Assembly: GCF_900104115.1 (NCBI RefSeq)
Contig: NZ_FNJM01000004.1
Span: 181,792-245,791 of the forward strand
DNA: 64,000 nucleotides
Reading direction: 5' to 3'
From: Clostridium gasigenes
Lineage (GTDB): Bacteria > Bacillota > Clostridia > Clostridiales > Clostridiaceae
Shown here: positions 1 to 8,537 of the stretch, piece by piece
Layout of the letters: each line of letters starts with the position of its first letter
How positions within the stretch are numbered: the stretch's first letter is position 1
Notes under the pieces: generated by a model
What the model saw: only the letters and a program-made list of their open reading frames with translations
Told to the model about the DNA's origin: nothing
The model's database searches: none
Position numbers and translations under genes: made by a program

Positions 1-396
1 AAAAATGGACTTGTTTATGATGTAATTACAAAAATTGCATATGAAAAGCATATTAAGCTATATAAAATCAATTTTAGCACTTCAAAAGGGAATTTAAATG
101 AATCATTAAGATTAGTTAATGACTGTATAGATGAAGTGAAAAATTTTGAAAGTTATATAGATGAACATAGAATTAAACAATTTATAAAAACATTAAAATT
201 AAAAAGATTATTTAGAGAAGAGCAAGGTATTGTATTAGCTAAGGAATTATCTATTTATAGTACAATGTTTAATGATTATAAAGTATATTCAGAAGAATTT
301 AATGGTTTAGATGAACTTACAAGTGGATTTATAGTTAGAACTGCATGCAATATATTACAAAATCCATCTATCGAAATAGTTTGTAGTAGAGATTAG
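1..396 (+). CDS. C-terminal part of an unrecognised protein (start lies before the window)
   Basis: The frame is open from the first base, so the gene begins upstream and an internal GTG at 136 is not a convincing start. The visible 131 residues are mostly charged helix with a run of Lys, Glu and Asp, and end in IEIVCSRD. There is no membrane segment or signal peptide. The stop lies 9 bases before the decarboxylase ATG at 406, whose ribosome-binding site follows immediately, so the two are probably co-transcribed. I do not recognise the family and assign no function. Confidence 0.6.
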   Translation, partial: KNGLVYDVITKIAYEKHIKLYKINFSTSKGNLNESLRLVNDCIDEVKNFESYIDEHRIKQFIKTLKLKRLFREEQGIVLAKELSIYSTMFNDYKVYSEEFNGLDELTSGFIVRTACNILQNPSIEIVCSRD

Positions 397-405
397 GGAG
401 ATAAC

Positions 406-1821
406 ATGATTAAAAAAGAATTACCTTTATTAGAAGAATTATTAAAGTATCATAAAGAAAATAATTTAATCCTTTCAATGCCTGGAAATAAGTGCGGAAA
501 AGGATTTTTAAGAGATGATATAGGACGTAAATTTGTAAATAACTTAGGTTTTTTAGATATAACGGAAGTTGAACCTTTAGATAATCTTCATTGTCCTGAG
601 GGAATTATTAAAGAAGCTCAAGATCTACTAAGTAAAACTTATGGTGTTAAGAAAGCTTACTTCATGGTTAATGGAAGTTCAGGTGGGAATTTAGTTTCCA
701 TATTCTCAGCTTTTATAGAGGGAGATGAAGTATTAGTTGAAAGAAATTGTCACAAATCTATATATAATGGGTTAATACTTAGGAAACTTAAAGTTACATA
801 TATAGAGCCTATTATAGATAAAAAAAATGGAGTTTTTCTTCCTCCTAATGAAGAAAATATATATAAAGCTTTAAAAAAGGCTAATAATCCAAAGGGAATT
901 ATTTTAACATATCCTAATTACTTTGGGATTTGTTATGACATAGAAAATGTTATAAAAGATTTGAAAGGGAAAGGTATGAAAATAATAATTGATGGTGCTC
1001 ATGGTGCTCATTTTGGGGTTAATGAAAAATTACCTAAATCAATAGTGGCATTAGGAGATTATGTTGTCTTGAGTGCTCATAAAACATTGCCTGCATTAAC
1101 TCAAGGATCATATTTATTAGTTAACGAATATAATAATAATATTGAATTTTATATAAGTGCCTTTATGACTACGTCACCTTCTTATTTGATAATGGCCTCT
1201 TTAGATTATGGAAGATATTATTTAGATAAATATGCAGATCAGGATTATGAAAAGTTAATTATTTTAGCAGAAGAGTGGAAGAAAAAAATAAATACTATTA
1301 ATAAAGTTCATATTTTAAATAAAGATGATTTGGAAGATGGATATGATTTAGACTTAAGTAGATATTTAATTGTACTTAAAGATGGATATAGTGGGCATAA
1401 GCTTTTAGATTATTTAAGAACTAAAAAAATACAAGCAGAAATGAGCTTTTCTTCTGGAGTAGTATTGATTTTATCCCCTTTTAATGCAGAGAAGGATTTT
1501 GAATATATATATAATTCTATAAATGAATTAGATTTAAATAGTTTAAAAGAAAATAGTAATATAGAATATTATAATGTGATACCAAGTAAGGTAATGGAAC
1601 CTTATGAAGTATTTGAGAGTGAGTGGAAATTTGTTGATATAGAACAGTGTGAAGGGGAAATATCTAAGGATGCAATAGTTCCATATCCTCCTGGAATTCC
1701 GTTAATTTGTGCTGGTGAAATAATTTCTAAAGAAATTATTGAAATTATAAATAATTATATTGAAAATAATAAAACAGTAATTGGTGTAGTTAATAAAAGG
1801 TTAAAGATTTTAGATGTATGA
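406..1821 (+). CDS. Orn/Lys/Arg decarboxylase family protein (fold type I PLP enzyme)
   Basis: The protein is 471 residues, the length of the short Gram-positive decarboxylases (SpeA/YaaO type), which lack the N-terminal wing domain of the inducible E. coli enzymes. Near the N-terminus MPGNKCGKGF matches the family's MPGHKxG signature. IIIDGAHGAHFG carries the Asp that contacts the PLP ring nitrogen, and SAHKTLPALTQGSYL holds the Lys expected to form the Schiff base. The C-terminal PYPPGIPLICAGE is also typical. It should decarboxylate lysine, arginine or ornithine to a polyamine precursor; the substrate cannot be read from sequence. The ATG has a GGGAGATA ribosome-binding site. Confidence 0.88.
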   Translation: MIKKELPLLEELLKYHKENNLILSMPGNKCGKGFLRDDIGRKFVNNLGFLDITEVEPLDNLHCPEGIIKEAQDLLSKTYGVKKAYFMVNGSSGGNLVSIFSAFIEGDEVLVERNCHKSIYNGLILRKLKVTYIEPIIDKKNGVFLPPNEENIYKALKKANNPKGIILTYPNYFGICYDIENVIKDLKGKGMKIIIDGAHGAHFGVNEKLPKSIVALGDYVVLSAHKTLPALTQGSYLLVNEYNNNIEFYISAFMTTSPSYLIMASLDYGRYYLDKYADQDYEKLIILAEEWKKKINTINKVHILNKDDLEDGYDLDLSRYLIVLKDGYSGHKLLDYLRTKKIQAEMSFSSGVVLILSPFNAEKDFEYIYNSINELDLNSLKENSNIEYYNVIPSKVMEPYEVFESEWKFVDIEQCEGEISKDAIVPYPPGIPLICAGEIISKEIIEIINNYIENNKTVIGVVNKRLKILDV

Positions 1822-1870
1822 AAAATAGACTAGTATAGTGACTTTTGGATTATTTTAGTGTCTCTTAGAC
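1820..1870. repeat. Dispersed palindromic intergenic repeat, degenerate copy
   Basis: The left half, GAAAAATAGACTAGTATA, matches the family seen best at 44544-44602. The right half is degraded (ATTATTTTAGTGTCTCTTAG). It starts at the decarboxylase stop codon. The rest of this 314-base gap holds two direct copies of AGGGACTTT (near 1897 and 1919) and the terminator at 2022; I see nothing else in it. Confidence 0.5.
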
Positions 1871-2021
1871 AATTAATGATAAAAAGATTATAAAAATAGG
1901 GACTTTCGTCATATGCTAAAAGGGACTTTAATCACCTTTTATAATTAAATAATAAGTAGTATAATAGTTACATAACCAAAATAAATATTATATATAATGA
2001 TTACCCCTTATTATATATGTA

Positions 2022-2053
2022 AAAGCCCTTGAATTTTAATTCAAGGGCTTTTT
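2022..2053 (+). terminator. Rho-independent terminator
   Basis: AAAGCCCTTGAATT and its exact complement AATTCAAGGGCTTT form a long perfect stem with almost no loop, followed by a T run. It separates the decarboxylase from the MATE gene. Confidence 0.88.
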
Positions 2054-2135
2054 TATATGTATATACAGCTAAGTAGTATATACTAGATAGTATATTTTAA
2101 AATATAAATTTATAGTCAATAAGTAAGGAGAAAAA

Positions 2136-3521
2136 ATGGAAATAAAAGAAAAAAATAAAATTAACTTAGGAACAGATAATGTAGGCAAGCTATTGTTTAA
2201 ACTTGCACTACCTGCAATTATAGCTCAAATTGTAAATGTATTGTATAACATTGTGGACAGGATTTTTATAGGACGAATGATAGATGGAGATATTGCTATG
2301 GCTGGAGTTGGAATAGCATTTCCAATAATAATAATAATATCTGCCTTTAGTTCTCTAATTGGTGTAGGTGGAGCTCCACTTGCAGCTATTAAAATGGGTG
2401 AAAAAGATAATGATGGTGCTGAAAAAATAATAAGCAATAGTTTTTCTATGTTAATTATAATAGGCATTATATTAACAATAGGATTTTTAATATTCACAGA
2501 ACCATTACTTTGGGCTTTTGGAGCAAGCGAAACTACTATAGGATTTGCTAAAGAATATTTAAATATTTATTTAATAGGAACTATATTTGTTCAAATATCA
2601 CTTGGTATGAATTCATTTATTAATACACAAGGATTTACTAAAATTGGTATGTCAACTGTGTTGATTGGTGCCGGTATAAACATAGTATTAGATCCCATAT
2701 TTATATTTGGATTTAACATGGGTGTTAGCGGAGCAGCTCTTGCTACAATAATAGCTCAATTAGTTTCAGCAATATGGGCATTGAAATTCTTGTTTGGAGA
2801 TAAAAGTATAATAAAGATAAGGAGAAAATATTTAAAGCCAAATATGAAAATAGTATTATCAATTACAGCATTAGGAATTTCGCCATTTATAATGCAATCA
2901 ACAGAAAGTTTAGTTTTAATATCATTAAATAATAAATTAATGATGTATGGTGGAGATTTGGCTGTTGGTGCTATGACTATAATGAGTAGTATCATGCAAA
3001 TAGTAACACTCCCTATTGTTGGATTGGCTCAAGGCGCGCAACCTATAATGAGTTATAACTTTGGTGCTAAGAAAATAGAAAGAGTAAAGAAAACTTTTAA
3101 AATACTATTTACATGTGCAATAATGTATACCGTGTTTATGTGGTCATTACTTAATATTTTCCCAGAAGTATTTGTAACTATATTTAATGATAAGCAAGAG
3201 ATTATAGAAATGACATCTTGGAGTATAAAAATATTCTTCGGAGGAATATTCTTATTTGGAGCACAAATGGCATGTCAACAAACATTCCTTGCTCTTGGGC
3301 AAGCTAAGATATCATTAATATTAGCACTTCTTAGAAAAATAATATTATTAATACCACTAGTGTTTATACTTCCAACATTATTTGATGACAAGTTAAAAGC
3401 AGTGTTATTTGCAGAACCAATTTCAGATATATTAGCAGCTCTCACGACAATGGTATGTTTTGCGATCTTCTATAAAAAAACATTGTCTAAAATAGATGAA
3501 AAATCTAGCAATGTTAAGTAA
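2136..3521 (+). CDS. MATE family multidrug/toxin efflux transporter
   Basis: This 461-residue protein has twelve strongly hydrophobic segments in two similar halves, the layout of the MATE family (NorM/DinF/MepA). The N-terminal half has the typical LFKLALPAIIAQIVNVLYN followed by VDRIFIGRM. The second half has ISPFIMQSTESLVL and the conserved GLAQGAQPIMSYNFGA. It should export cationic compounds in exchange for Na+ or H+ at the cell membrane; the substrate is unknown. The ATG follows TAAGGAG. The gene stands alone, with a terminator upstream and a sporulation-type promoter downstream. Confidence 0.9.
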   Translation: MEIKEKNKINLGTDNVGKLLFKLALPAIIAQIVNVLYNIVDRIFIGRMIDGDIAMAGVGIAFPIIIIISAFSSLIGVGGAPLAAIKMGEKDNDGAEKIISNSFSMLIIIGIILTIGFLIFTEPLLWAFGASETTIGFAKEYLNIYLIGTIFVQISLGMNSFINTQGFTKIGMSTVLIGAGINIVLDPIFIFGFNMGVSGAALATIIAQLVSAIWALKFLFGDKSIIKIRRKYLKPNMKIVLSITALGISPFIMQSTESLVLISLNNKLMMYGGDLAVGAMTIMSSIMQIVTLPIVGLAQGAQPIMSYNFGAKKIERVKKTFKILFTCAIMYTVFMWSLLNIFPEVFVTIFNDKQEIIEMTSWSIKIFFGGIFLFGAQMACQQTFLALGQAKISLILALLRKIILLIPLVFILPTLFDDKLKAVLFAEPISDILAALTTMVCFAIFYKKTLSKIDEKSSNVK

Positions 3522-3531
3522 GAAGTTAAGA

Positions 3532-3558
3532 ACAAACACTAAAAAAATACATATATTA
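3532..3558 (+). promoter_or_regulatory. Candidate sigma-K/sigma-E promoter of the collagen-like gene
   Basis: ACA at 3532-3534, 15 bases, then CATATATTA at 3550-3558. This fits the mother-cell sigma-K pattern (AC-type -35, CATAnnnTA -10). The same ACA-N15-CATAnnnTA arrangement recurs at 6624-6650, upstream of a glycosyltransferase in the same island. Confidence 0.5.
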
Positions 3559-3596
3559 TAGTAGGGATAAAATATATTCGCAAAAGAGGTGCTTAA

Positions 3597-4223
3597 ATGG
3601 ATTATTATGCTGAAAGTCATGAAATGTATATTAACAAATTTGATACAAGAATTTCTGAAAATATACAAGGATTTTATAATAGAGGATTTAGATGTTATTG
3701 TTATGAACACAGATGCTCAGGAAAATGTTGGGTAGGGCCGATGGGACCGATGGGACCAATGGGACCAATAGGACCAATAGGGCCAATAGGGCTACAGGGA
3801 CCAAAGGGGGATCCTGGCATTGGTGTAATTAACACAGTTTTTAATGGAACGATATTAAATAAGAGTACACCAAATAATAGCAATATATCATATAAAAAGG
3901 ATTTTGTAAGTGGAGCTGATATTATACAAGTAACAAATACAATGTTTAGTTTAGCTGAAAATCATATATATATGGTAGCTCATAATACAAGTGCGACTAT
4001 AGATATACCAGGATTTATAGCGGTTATAGCGAGATTAGACGGTATTGAACAAGAAGAAAATTCAGTAAGAAATGTAAATAATACTACGAGTGGAAATATA
4101 AGTATGTCTGCTACTTTTCTAGTAAAAACTATGGAGACAAAGAGGTATATAGACTTTTTGATCAGGTCATCTTCAGTAAATTCAAATATGACAGGTAGTA
4201 TATCAATAGTTAAAATAATGTGA
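3597..4223 (+). CDS. Collagen-like repeat protein, probable exosporium glycoprotein (BclA type)
   Basis: The 208 residues fall into three parts: an N-terminal region to about residue 46 with four Cys (CYCYEHRCSGKC), a short uninterrupted Gly-X-Y collagen stretch at residues 47-76 (three GPM, three GPI, then GLQ, GPK, GDP), and a beta-rich C-terminal domain of about 130 residues like the trimerising jelly-roll heads of BclA proteins. Such proteins form hair-like filaments on Bacillus and Clostridium spores and carry O-glycans on the collagen stalk. A sporulation-type promoter lies upstream and glycosyltransferases lie beside it, which agrees. Ten or fewer triplets is a very short stalk. The TTG-free ATG follows AGAGGTGC. 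Confidence 0.82.
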   Translation: MDYYAESHEMYINKFDTRISENIQGFYNRGFRCYCYEHRCSGKCWVGPMGPMGPMGPIGPIGPIGLQGPKGDPGIGVINTVFNGTILNKSTPNNSNISYKKDFVSGADIIQVTNTMFSLAENHIYMVAHNTSATIDIPGFIAVIARLDGIEQEENSVRNVNNTTSGNISMSATFLVKTMETKRYIDFLIRSSSVNSNMTGSISIVKIM

Positions 4224-4240
4224 TGTTGTAGAAAAGAATG

Positions 4241-4292
4241 AGCCCTTATATAAATTTACTTTTAGTAGATTATATAAGGGCTTATTTTTTAA
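4241..4292. terminator. Bidirectional terminator between convergent genes
   Basis: AGCCCTTATATAA pairs perfectly with TTATATAAGGGCT across a 16-base loop. A T-rich tail follows on the plus strand and an A-rich flank provides T residues on the minus strand. It serves the collagen-like gene and the convergent glycosyltransferase. Confidence 0.82.
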
Positions 4293-4298
4293 AAAACT

Positions 4299-6212
4299 TC
4301 AAATATCAGATAAATTTAATAGGTCATCGAATAGTTTACTAATAGAATGTGCTGTATTTATTAAATTCAAATTTTTGTTGCAATAGACTTTACACCATCT
4401 CCCAAGTGATTCACAGGACTTAGTATTACTAAGGAGATAAGTAATACTTTGAGTTAAATATTCTGAATAAATACCTAAATTTTTAGTATTTGCTTTTGAA
4501 GTGTGATCTCCAAAATTAGTACAAATCATATCTGAAATATTATTTTCATTAACTATTTCAACGAGTCCATTAAGCCCAAGAGTTATTACAGGTTTAGAGC
4601 AATTCATTGCTTCTAAAGCAACTCTACCTGTCCCTATAACCAAAATGCTATCAGAATAATAATCATTAACATTATATACAGCTCCTAGTACAAAAACTCT
4701 TTTAGATTTATAAAGGGAGTTTATGGTTTTAGCATAGGAATCAATTAGTATCTTGCTATCTCCATCTCCAAGAATTACGGCATAAAGGTTAGGGTCATTA
4801 CAAGTGATTTTTTCAAAGCTTTTAAGAAACATAATTGCAGCAGGAGCTTTACCGGAAGAAAGTCTGCTACAATATAGTATGATTCTACCATCATTAGGTA
4901 GGTTTAATAGTTTGTGAAGAAAGTTAGTTGATTGTGTATATACATAAGGTTCAATAGTATTTGGTATTAGTGAATAAGATACTTTATCATCATTTGGTAG
5001 ATAGTGAGAATAGAAGGTTTCAACCTCCTTACTAACAAATATAATTCTTGATAGATATATTGAATAATTTTTAATAAGGTCTTTAGAATAAAAGGTTCCG
5101 TGTAGTGTTAATATTATAGGAATATCTGAAAATTTTTTCAAATCACAGCATAAAGGGATATCATTAGGAAGATGAAATTGAATTAACTTAATATTATACT
5201 TTGCAATTATTTCTCTTATATAATTTATTAAACCCCAATAAGATTGGGGTTCATTTTTAGTTTGACGTAGATTTATTTTGAGTACAGGTATATTATTTTG
5301 GACAAATAAATCCTCTAATACGCCACCGGAAGTAAGAATATATGTGTATATCCCAAAATTACGTAATGCCATTGAAATAGTAAAAATATAGGTTTCAGTA
5401 CCGCCAATATTTAAACTATCTATAATAACTAATATATTATATTTGATATCATTATTTAAAATGCTAATATTTGAATCCTTTATTATAGCTTCATAAAGAT
5501 AATTTCTATATTCAATACATTTATTTGTATTGAATATAGATATCTTATTTGAACTATTTAAACTGTTATCCATCATTATGCTTTCAGGATAGGGTATTCG
5601 TGCATTTCTAAAGTAATAGAGGACTTCGGGTATTTTCTCTATAGATGTATAACGAAGAAGATATAGTATAAAATCTAGTTCGGTGTCTAAGGAGTAGTTT
5701 AACAAAAATTTAGTAATTGATAGCAAGAAACTTTTTTGCATCATAAATGTATATATATCTAGAGGAACATAGCCTCCTAAGGTTGCAAAATCAATTTCAT
5801 TTGCTGTAATAAAGTTATTAGAGTCATTTGAAGTATTTTTTAGTTTTGACTTACTAGTAAGTGGTAGTTCTAAACATGAGCAAATAGATAAAGAACTATT
5901 TTCTTTCATAAAAGAACTTTGTCTCTCTAATCTTTTATGATGCTGAATATCTGAGCTATTTAAAATAGCTATTAAATCTCCTTCAAAATGTGGAAATAAA
6001 GTTAATAAACAGTTTATTAGAGAAGTTTCATCTTTTCTTTCAACTATATGAATTCTACTATCAGATAAAGGTGTAATAATATTCAAATCTTTTGATTTAA
6101 ATATTAAGAATAATTCCCAATTTATAAGGCTTTGAGATGTAATGTTTTTTAATGCAAAATGAAAGTTATTAATATCTGATACTATCATAACCAAGCTTAT
6201 TAAGGTATTCAT
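4299..6212 (-). CDS. Two-domain glycosyltransferase (degenerate GT2 plus GT4), spore-surface glycan island
   Basis: This 637-residue protein has the same two-domain build as the gene at 6687. Residues 1 to about 210 are GT2-like, starting with LISLVMIVSDINNFHFALKN. The rest is a GT4 (GT-B fold) enzyme beginning at NILVIIDSLNIGGTETYIF and ending with IGTGRVALEAM and a glycine-rich nucleotide-sugar region. The GT2 half has lost the acidic metal site: where the paralogue has DGDD, this one has NSSD. The GT4 half is probably the working part. It reads as an operon with the 99-residue gene upstream (17 bases apart), and the ATG follows AGAGGAG. The acceptor is unknown but may be the collagen-like protein. 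Confidence 0.78.
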   Translation of the reverse strand: MNTLISLVMIVSDINNFHFALKNITSQSLINWELFLIFKSKDLNIITPLSDSRIHIVERKDETSLINCLLTLFPHFEGDLIAILNSSDIQHHKRLERQSSFMKENSSLSICSCLELPLTSKSKLKNTSNDSNNFITANEIDFATLGGYVPLDIYTFMMQKSFLLSITKFLLNYSLDTELDFILYLLRYTSIEKIPEVLYYFRNARIPYPESIMMDNSLNSSNKISIFNTNKCIEYRNYLYEAIIKDSNISILNNDIKYNILVIIDSLNIGGTETYIFTISMALRNFGIYTYILTSGGVLEDLFVQNNIPVLKINLRQTKNEPQSYWGLINYIREIIAKYNIKLIQFHLPNDIPLCCDLKKFSDIPIILTLHGTFYSKDLIKNYSIYLSRIIFVSKEVETFYSHYLPNDDKVSYSLIPNTIEPYVYTQSTNFLHKLLNLPNDGRIILYCSRLSSGKAPAAIMFLKSFEKITCNDPNLYAVILGDGDSKILIDSYAKTINSLYKSKRVFVLGAVYNVNDYYSDSILVIGTGRVALEAMNCSKPVITLGLNGLVEIVNENNISDMICTNFGDHTSKANTKNLGIYSEYLTQSITYLLSNTKSCESLGRWCKVYCNKNLNLINTAHSISKLFDDLLNLSDI

Positions 6213-6229
6213 AATAGCTAAACTCCTCT

Positions 6230-6529
6230 TTAAATATTAGAAAATGTCACAGTAATATCAGGACTTGTTGGACCATAGTAAACTTCGTAAAGTATTATAT
6301 TGCGTGTATCACCATAACCATTGATTACTAAAGGGAAGTCAATAGTATTAAATCCATTTGCTGATACAAAATAATTTTTGGAATCTACCAAAACAGCAGA
6401 GCCAGTATCCCAGTTATAGATGTATATAGATTGAAATGCTAATGATTGAGAAGTATTTCTTAAAACTATTCTTAAAATTTTTGTGTCAACTGGACGTCTT
6501 ACAACACCAGTAGATAAAAAATCATCCAT
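6230..6529 (-). CDS. Small beta-rich protein, probable spore-surface component (unknown family)
   Basis: The protein is 99 residues with no signal peptide, no membrane segment and no Cys. Alternating hydrophobic and polar residues (ILRIVLRNTSQS, FQSIYIYNWDTG, IILYEVYYGPTSPDI) suggest a compact beta-sandwich. I do not recognise the family. Context ties it to the spore coat: its promoter carries CATACAATA on the minus strand, it is the first gene of an operon with a glycosyltransferase, and a collagen-like exosporium gene lies just beyond. The ATG is preceded by AGGAGG. Confidence 0.6.
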   Translation of the reverse strand: MDDFLSTGVVRRPVDTKILRIVLRNTSQSLAFQSIYIYNWDTGSAVLVDSKNYFVSANGFNTIDFPLVINGYGDTRNIILYEVYYGPTSPDITVTFSNI

Positions 6530-6584
6530 ATTAATTTCCTCCTGTTAATAAAAATTTTTATTATTAAAATATACATATATATTC

Positions 6585-6611
6585 TATTGTATGAAAAATA
6601 AAGAATAGTGC
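6585..6611 (-). promoter_or_regulatory. Candidate sigma-E/sigma-K promoter of the minus-strand spore operon
   Basis: On the minus strand CATACAATA (6593-6585) matches both the sigma-E (CATACANT) and sigma-K (CATAnnnTA) -10 patterns, with GCA 15 bases upstream. It lies back to back with the plus-strand candidate at 6624-6650. Confidence 0.5.
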
Positions 6612-6623
6612 TATAAGAATATA

Positions 6624-6650
6624 ACAAAATTCTTTATTTATCATAGTATA
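6624..6650 (+). promoter_or_regulatory. Candidate sigma-K promoter of the glycosyltransferase-pyruvyl transferase operon
   Basis: ACA at 6624-6626, 15 bases, then CATAGTATA at 6642-6650. Spacing and -10 type are the same as upstream of the collagen-like gene, which suggests both are made late in the mother cell. Confidence 0.52.
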
Positions 6651-6686
6651 TAATAGCTGGAATATAAAACGGGAGGAAAAAATAGT

Positions 6687-8525
6687 ATGGAAAAACTAAG
6701 AGAAATAGAATTAGTTAGTATAGTTGTATCAAATTATAATAACGAAAAATATATTGAGGAGTGTTTAGATTCATTAGTAAATCAGACTTATAAAAATATT
6801 GAAATAATTATAGTTGATGATGCATCTACAGATAATAGTGTAGACGTGATAAATAATTGGATTAAAAAAGTAAGTGTGGATTTAGATAAAGAAAATAGAA
6901 TAGTTTTTTTGAAGTTGCCAAGGAATGTTGGATTTTCAGGAGCAGTTACGGCAGGGTTATATTTAACAACTGGCGAATATATAGCCATGCAAGATGGTGA
7001 TGATTGCTCTAATGAAATGAGAATAGAAAAACAAATTAAGTATTTAAAAGAGAATAAGGATATTAAAGTTGTAGGAACAAATTATGCAACATTTACAGAT
7101 AAGAGAGAAAAGCCTAAGCTATTACCTAATTTTGTTGAGTATGGTGTTGAGAAAATCAGAGAAATATATTCTAAAGGTGGTAATGCTATATCCTACGGAA
7201 CACTTTTATTTGAAGGTAATATTTTTGATGCTGTAGGAGGACTAACAAAGAAGATAGATGGCGCGGAGGATTATGACTATATAACAAAGTTATTAAGTTA
7301 TGGAGCCGATAATATAAACGAGGGACTATATTACTATAGAATTCATACAGCTCAAAGATCTAGAGAGTTCTATGGATTAGCATCCAAAAAGAGATATAAA
7401 ATTGATAGGGAGAATCTAAGAGTAATGTTAGTCTTAGATAGGTTTAATGTGGGTGGCACAGAAACGCATGTACTAACTTTAGCTAAGGAATTGTTAAAAC
7501 AAGGAATAGCAGTTACTATTTTAGGAGCAGATGGACCCTTAGGGCCTGAATTTAAAAAGTTAAAATGCAAGATATATAATATGGAATTTCCACTTATAGT
7601 AGCAAGAGATAAATTTACTATTGATGTATTTAAAGAGCAGATAAGAAGAGTAATTGAAGCTGAGGATATTAATATAATACACGGACATCAGTCTCCTTCA
7701 GGAAGTCTTGCTTTAGAGGCTGGTAGGGAATTTAATATCCCATATATATTTACTATACATGGCAAGTATTATCACGATATATTGAATGATAAGCTACCAC
7801 GATGTAATTCGATAATTAGTGTAAGTCATCCAGTATATCAATGGTTATTAGAGGCTGGAATTCAATCTAAAGTAGTCCCAAATGGTGTTATTTATAATGA
7901 CTTTAATGAAGGTAGTAAAGATAATTATATAAGAGAAAAATATGGAATACCAAAGGATGCTATGGTTGCAATGTATTGTAGTAGACTTGCATGGGGGAAA
8001 GTTAAAACGTGTGAAAATTTAATAAGAGTTTGTAGAGATTTAAAGAGACGGGAAAATATAGAAATGCATGCGCTGATTGTTGGAGATGGACCAGGATATG
8101 AGGAGCTTAATAGAGTTGGAAATAGAGCTAACAACTTAATTGGAGAAGACCTTATTCATTTTGCGGGTAATCAGCTAAATTTGGTAGATTTTTATGCTAC
8201 AAGTGATTGTGTGGTTGGAACAGGAAGGGTTGCAATAGAGGGTTTAGCGGCTAAAAAAATTGTTATTGCCACAGGAAATGATGGATATTTTGGTTTAATA
8301 AATGAAGATAACTTTTATGATTCATGGAAGCTATATTTTGGAGATCATGGATCGAATATAGTTAATAATGCAATGTATCTATATAATGATTTAAGAAAGT
8401 TCTATTTAGAACAAAAAACTTTGGATTTAGGTATTGAAAAAATATATATAAAAAGTAAATATATATTTGATATACCTGTTATTGCTAATGAAATTATAGA
8501 TATATATTTAGATTCATTTAATTAG
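6687..8525 (+). CDS. Bifunctional glycosyltransferase, GT2 domain fused to GT4 domain
   Basis: The protein has 612 residues. Residues 8 to about 225 form a GT2 (GT-A) domain: SIVVSNYNNEKYIEECLDSL, the nucleotide-binding VDDAS near residue 43, and the metal-binding DGDD at 103-106. From about residue 245 a GT4 (GT-B) domain starts with VMLVLDRFNVGGTETHVLTL and continues through IHGKYY, PNGVI and GTGRVAIEG. It should add two sugars in succession to a cytoplasmic acceptor. The ATG follows GGGAGGAAA and the stop is 12 bases before the pyruvyl transferase, so they are co-transcribed. It is a paralogue of the minus-strand enzyme at 4299, which has lost the GT2 acidic site. Confidence 0.85.
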   Translation: MEKLREIELVSIVVSNYNNEKYIEECLDSLVNQTYKNIEIIIVDDASTDNSVDVINNWIKKVSVDLDKENRIVFLKLPRNVGFSGAVTAGLYLTTGEYIAMQDGDDCSNEMRIEKQIKYLKENKDIKVVGTNYATFTDKREKPKLLPNFVEYGVEKIREIYSKGGNAISYGTLLFEGNIFDAVGGLTKKIDGAEDYDYITKLLSYGADNINEGLYYYRIHTAQRSREFYGLASKKRYKIDRENLRVMLVLDRFNVGGTETHVLTLAKELLKQGIAVTILGADGPLGPEFKKLKCKIYNMEFPLIVARDKFTIDVFKEQIRRVIEAEDINIIHGHQSPSGSLALEAGREFNIPYIFTIHGKYYHDILNDKLPRCNSIISVSHPVYQWLLEAGIQSKVVPNGVIYNDFNEGSKDNYIREKYGIPKDAMVAMYCSRLAWGKVKTCENLIRVCRDLKRRENIEMHALIVGDGPGYEELNRVGNRANNLIGEDLIHFAGNQLNLVDFYATSDCVVGTGRVAIEGLAAKKIVIATGNDGYFGLINEDNFYDSWKLYFGDHGSNIVNNAMYLYNDLRKFYLEQKTLDLGIEKIYIKSKYIFDIPVIANEIIDIYLDSFN

Positions 8526-8537
8526 GGGGAAGTAGTT

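Noticed and set aside
3701..3883. Minus-strand Gly/Pro-rich open frame opposite the collagen-like gene
   Set aside because: It is the complement of the Gly-X-Y repeat; the repeat code makes Pro-Ile-Gly on both strands. No ribosome site.
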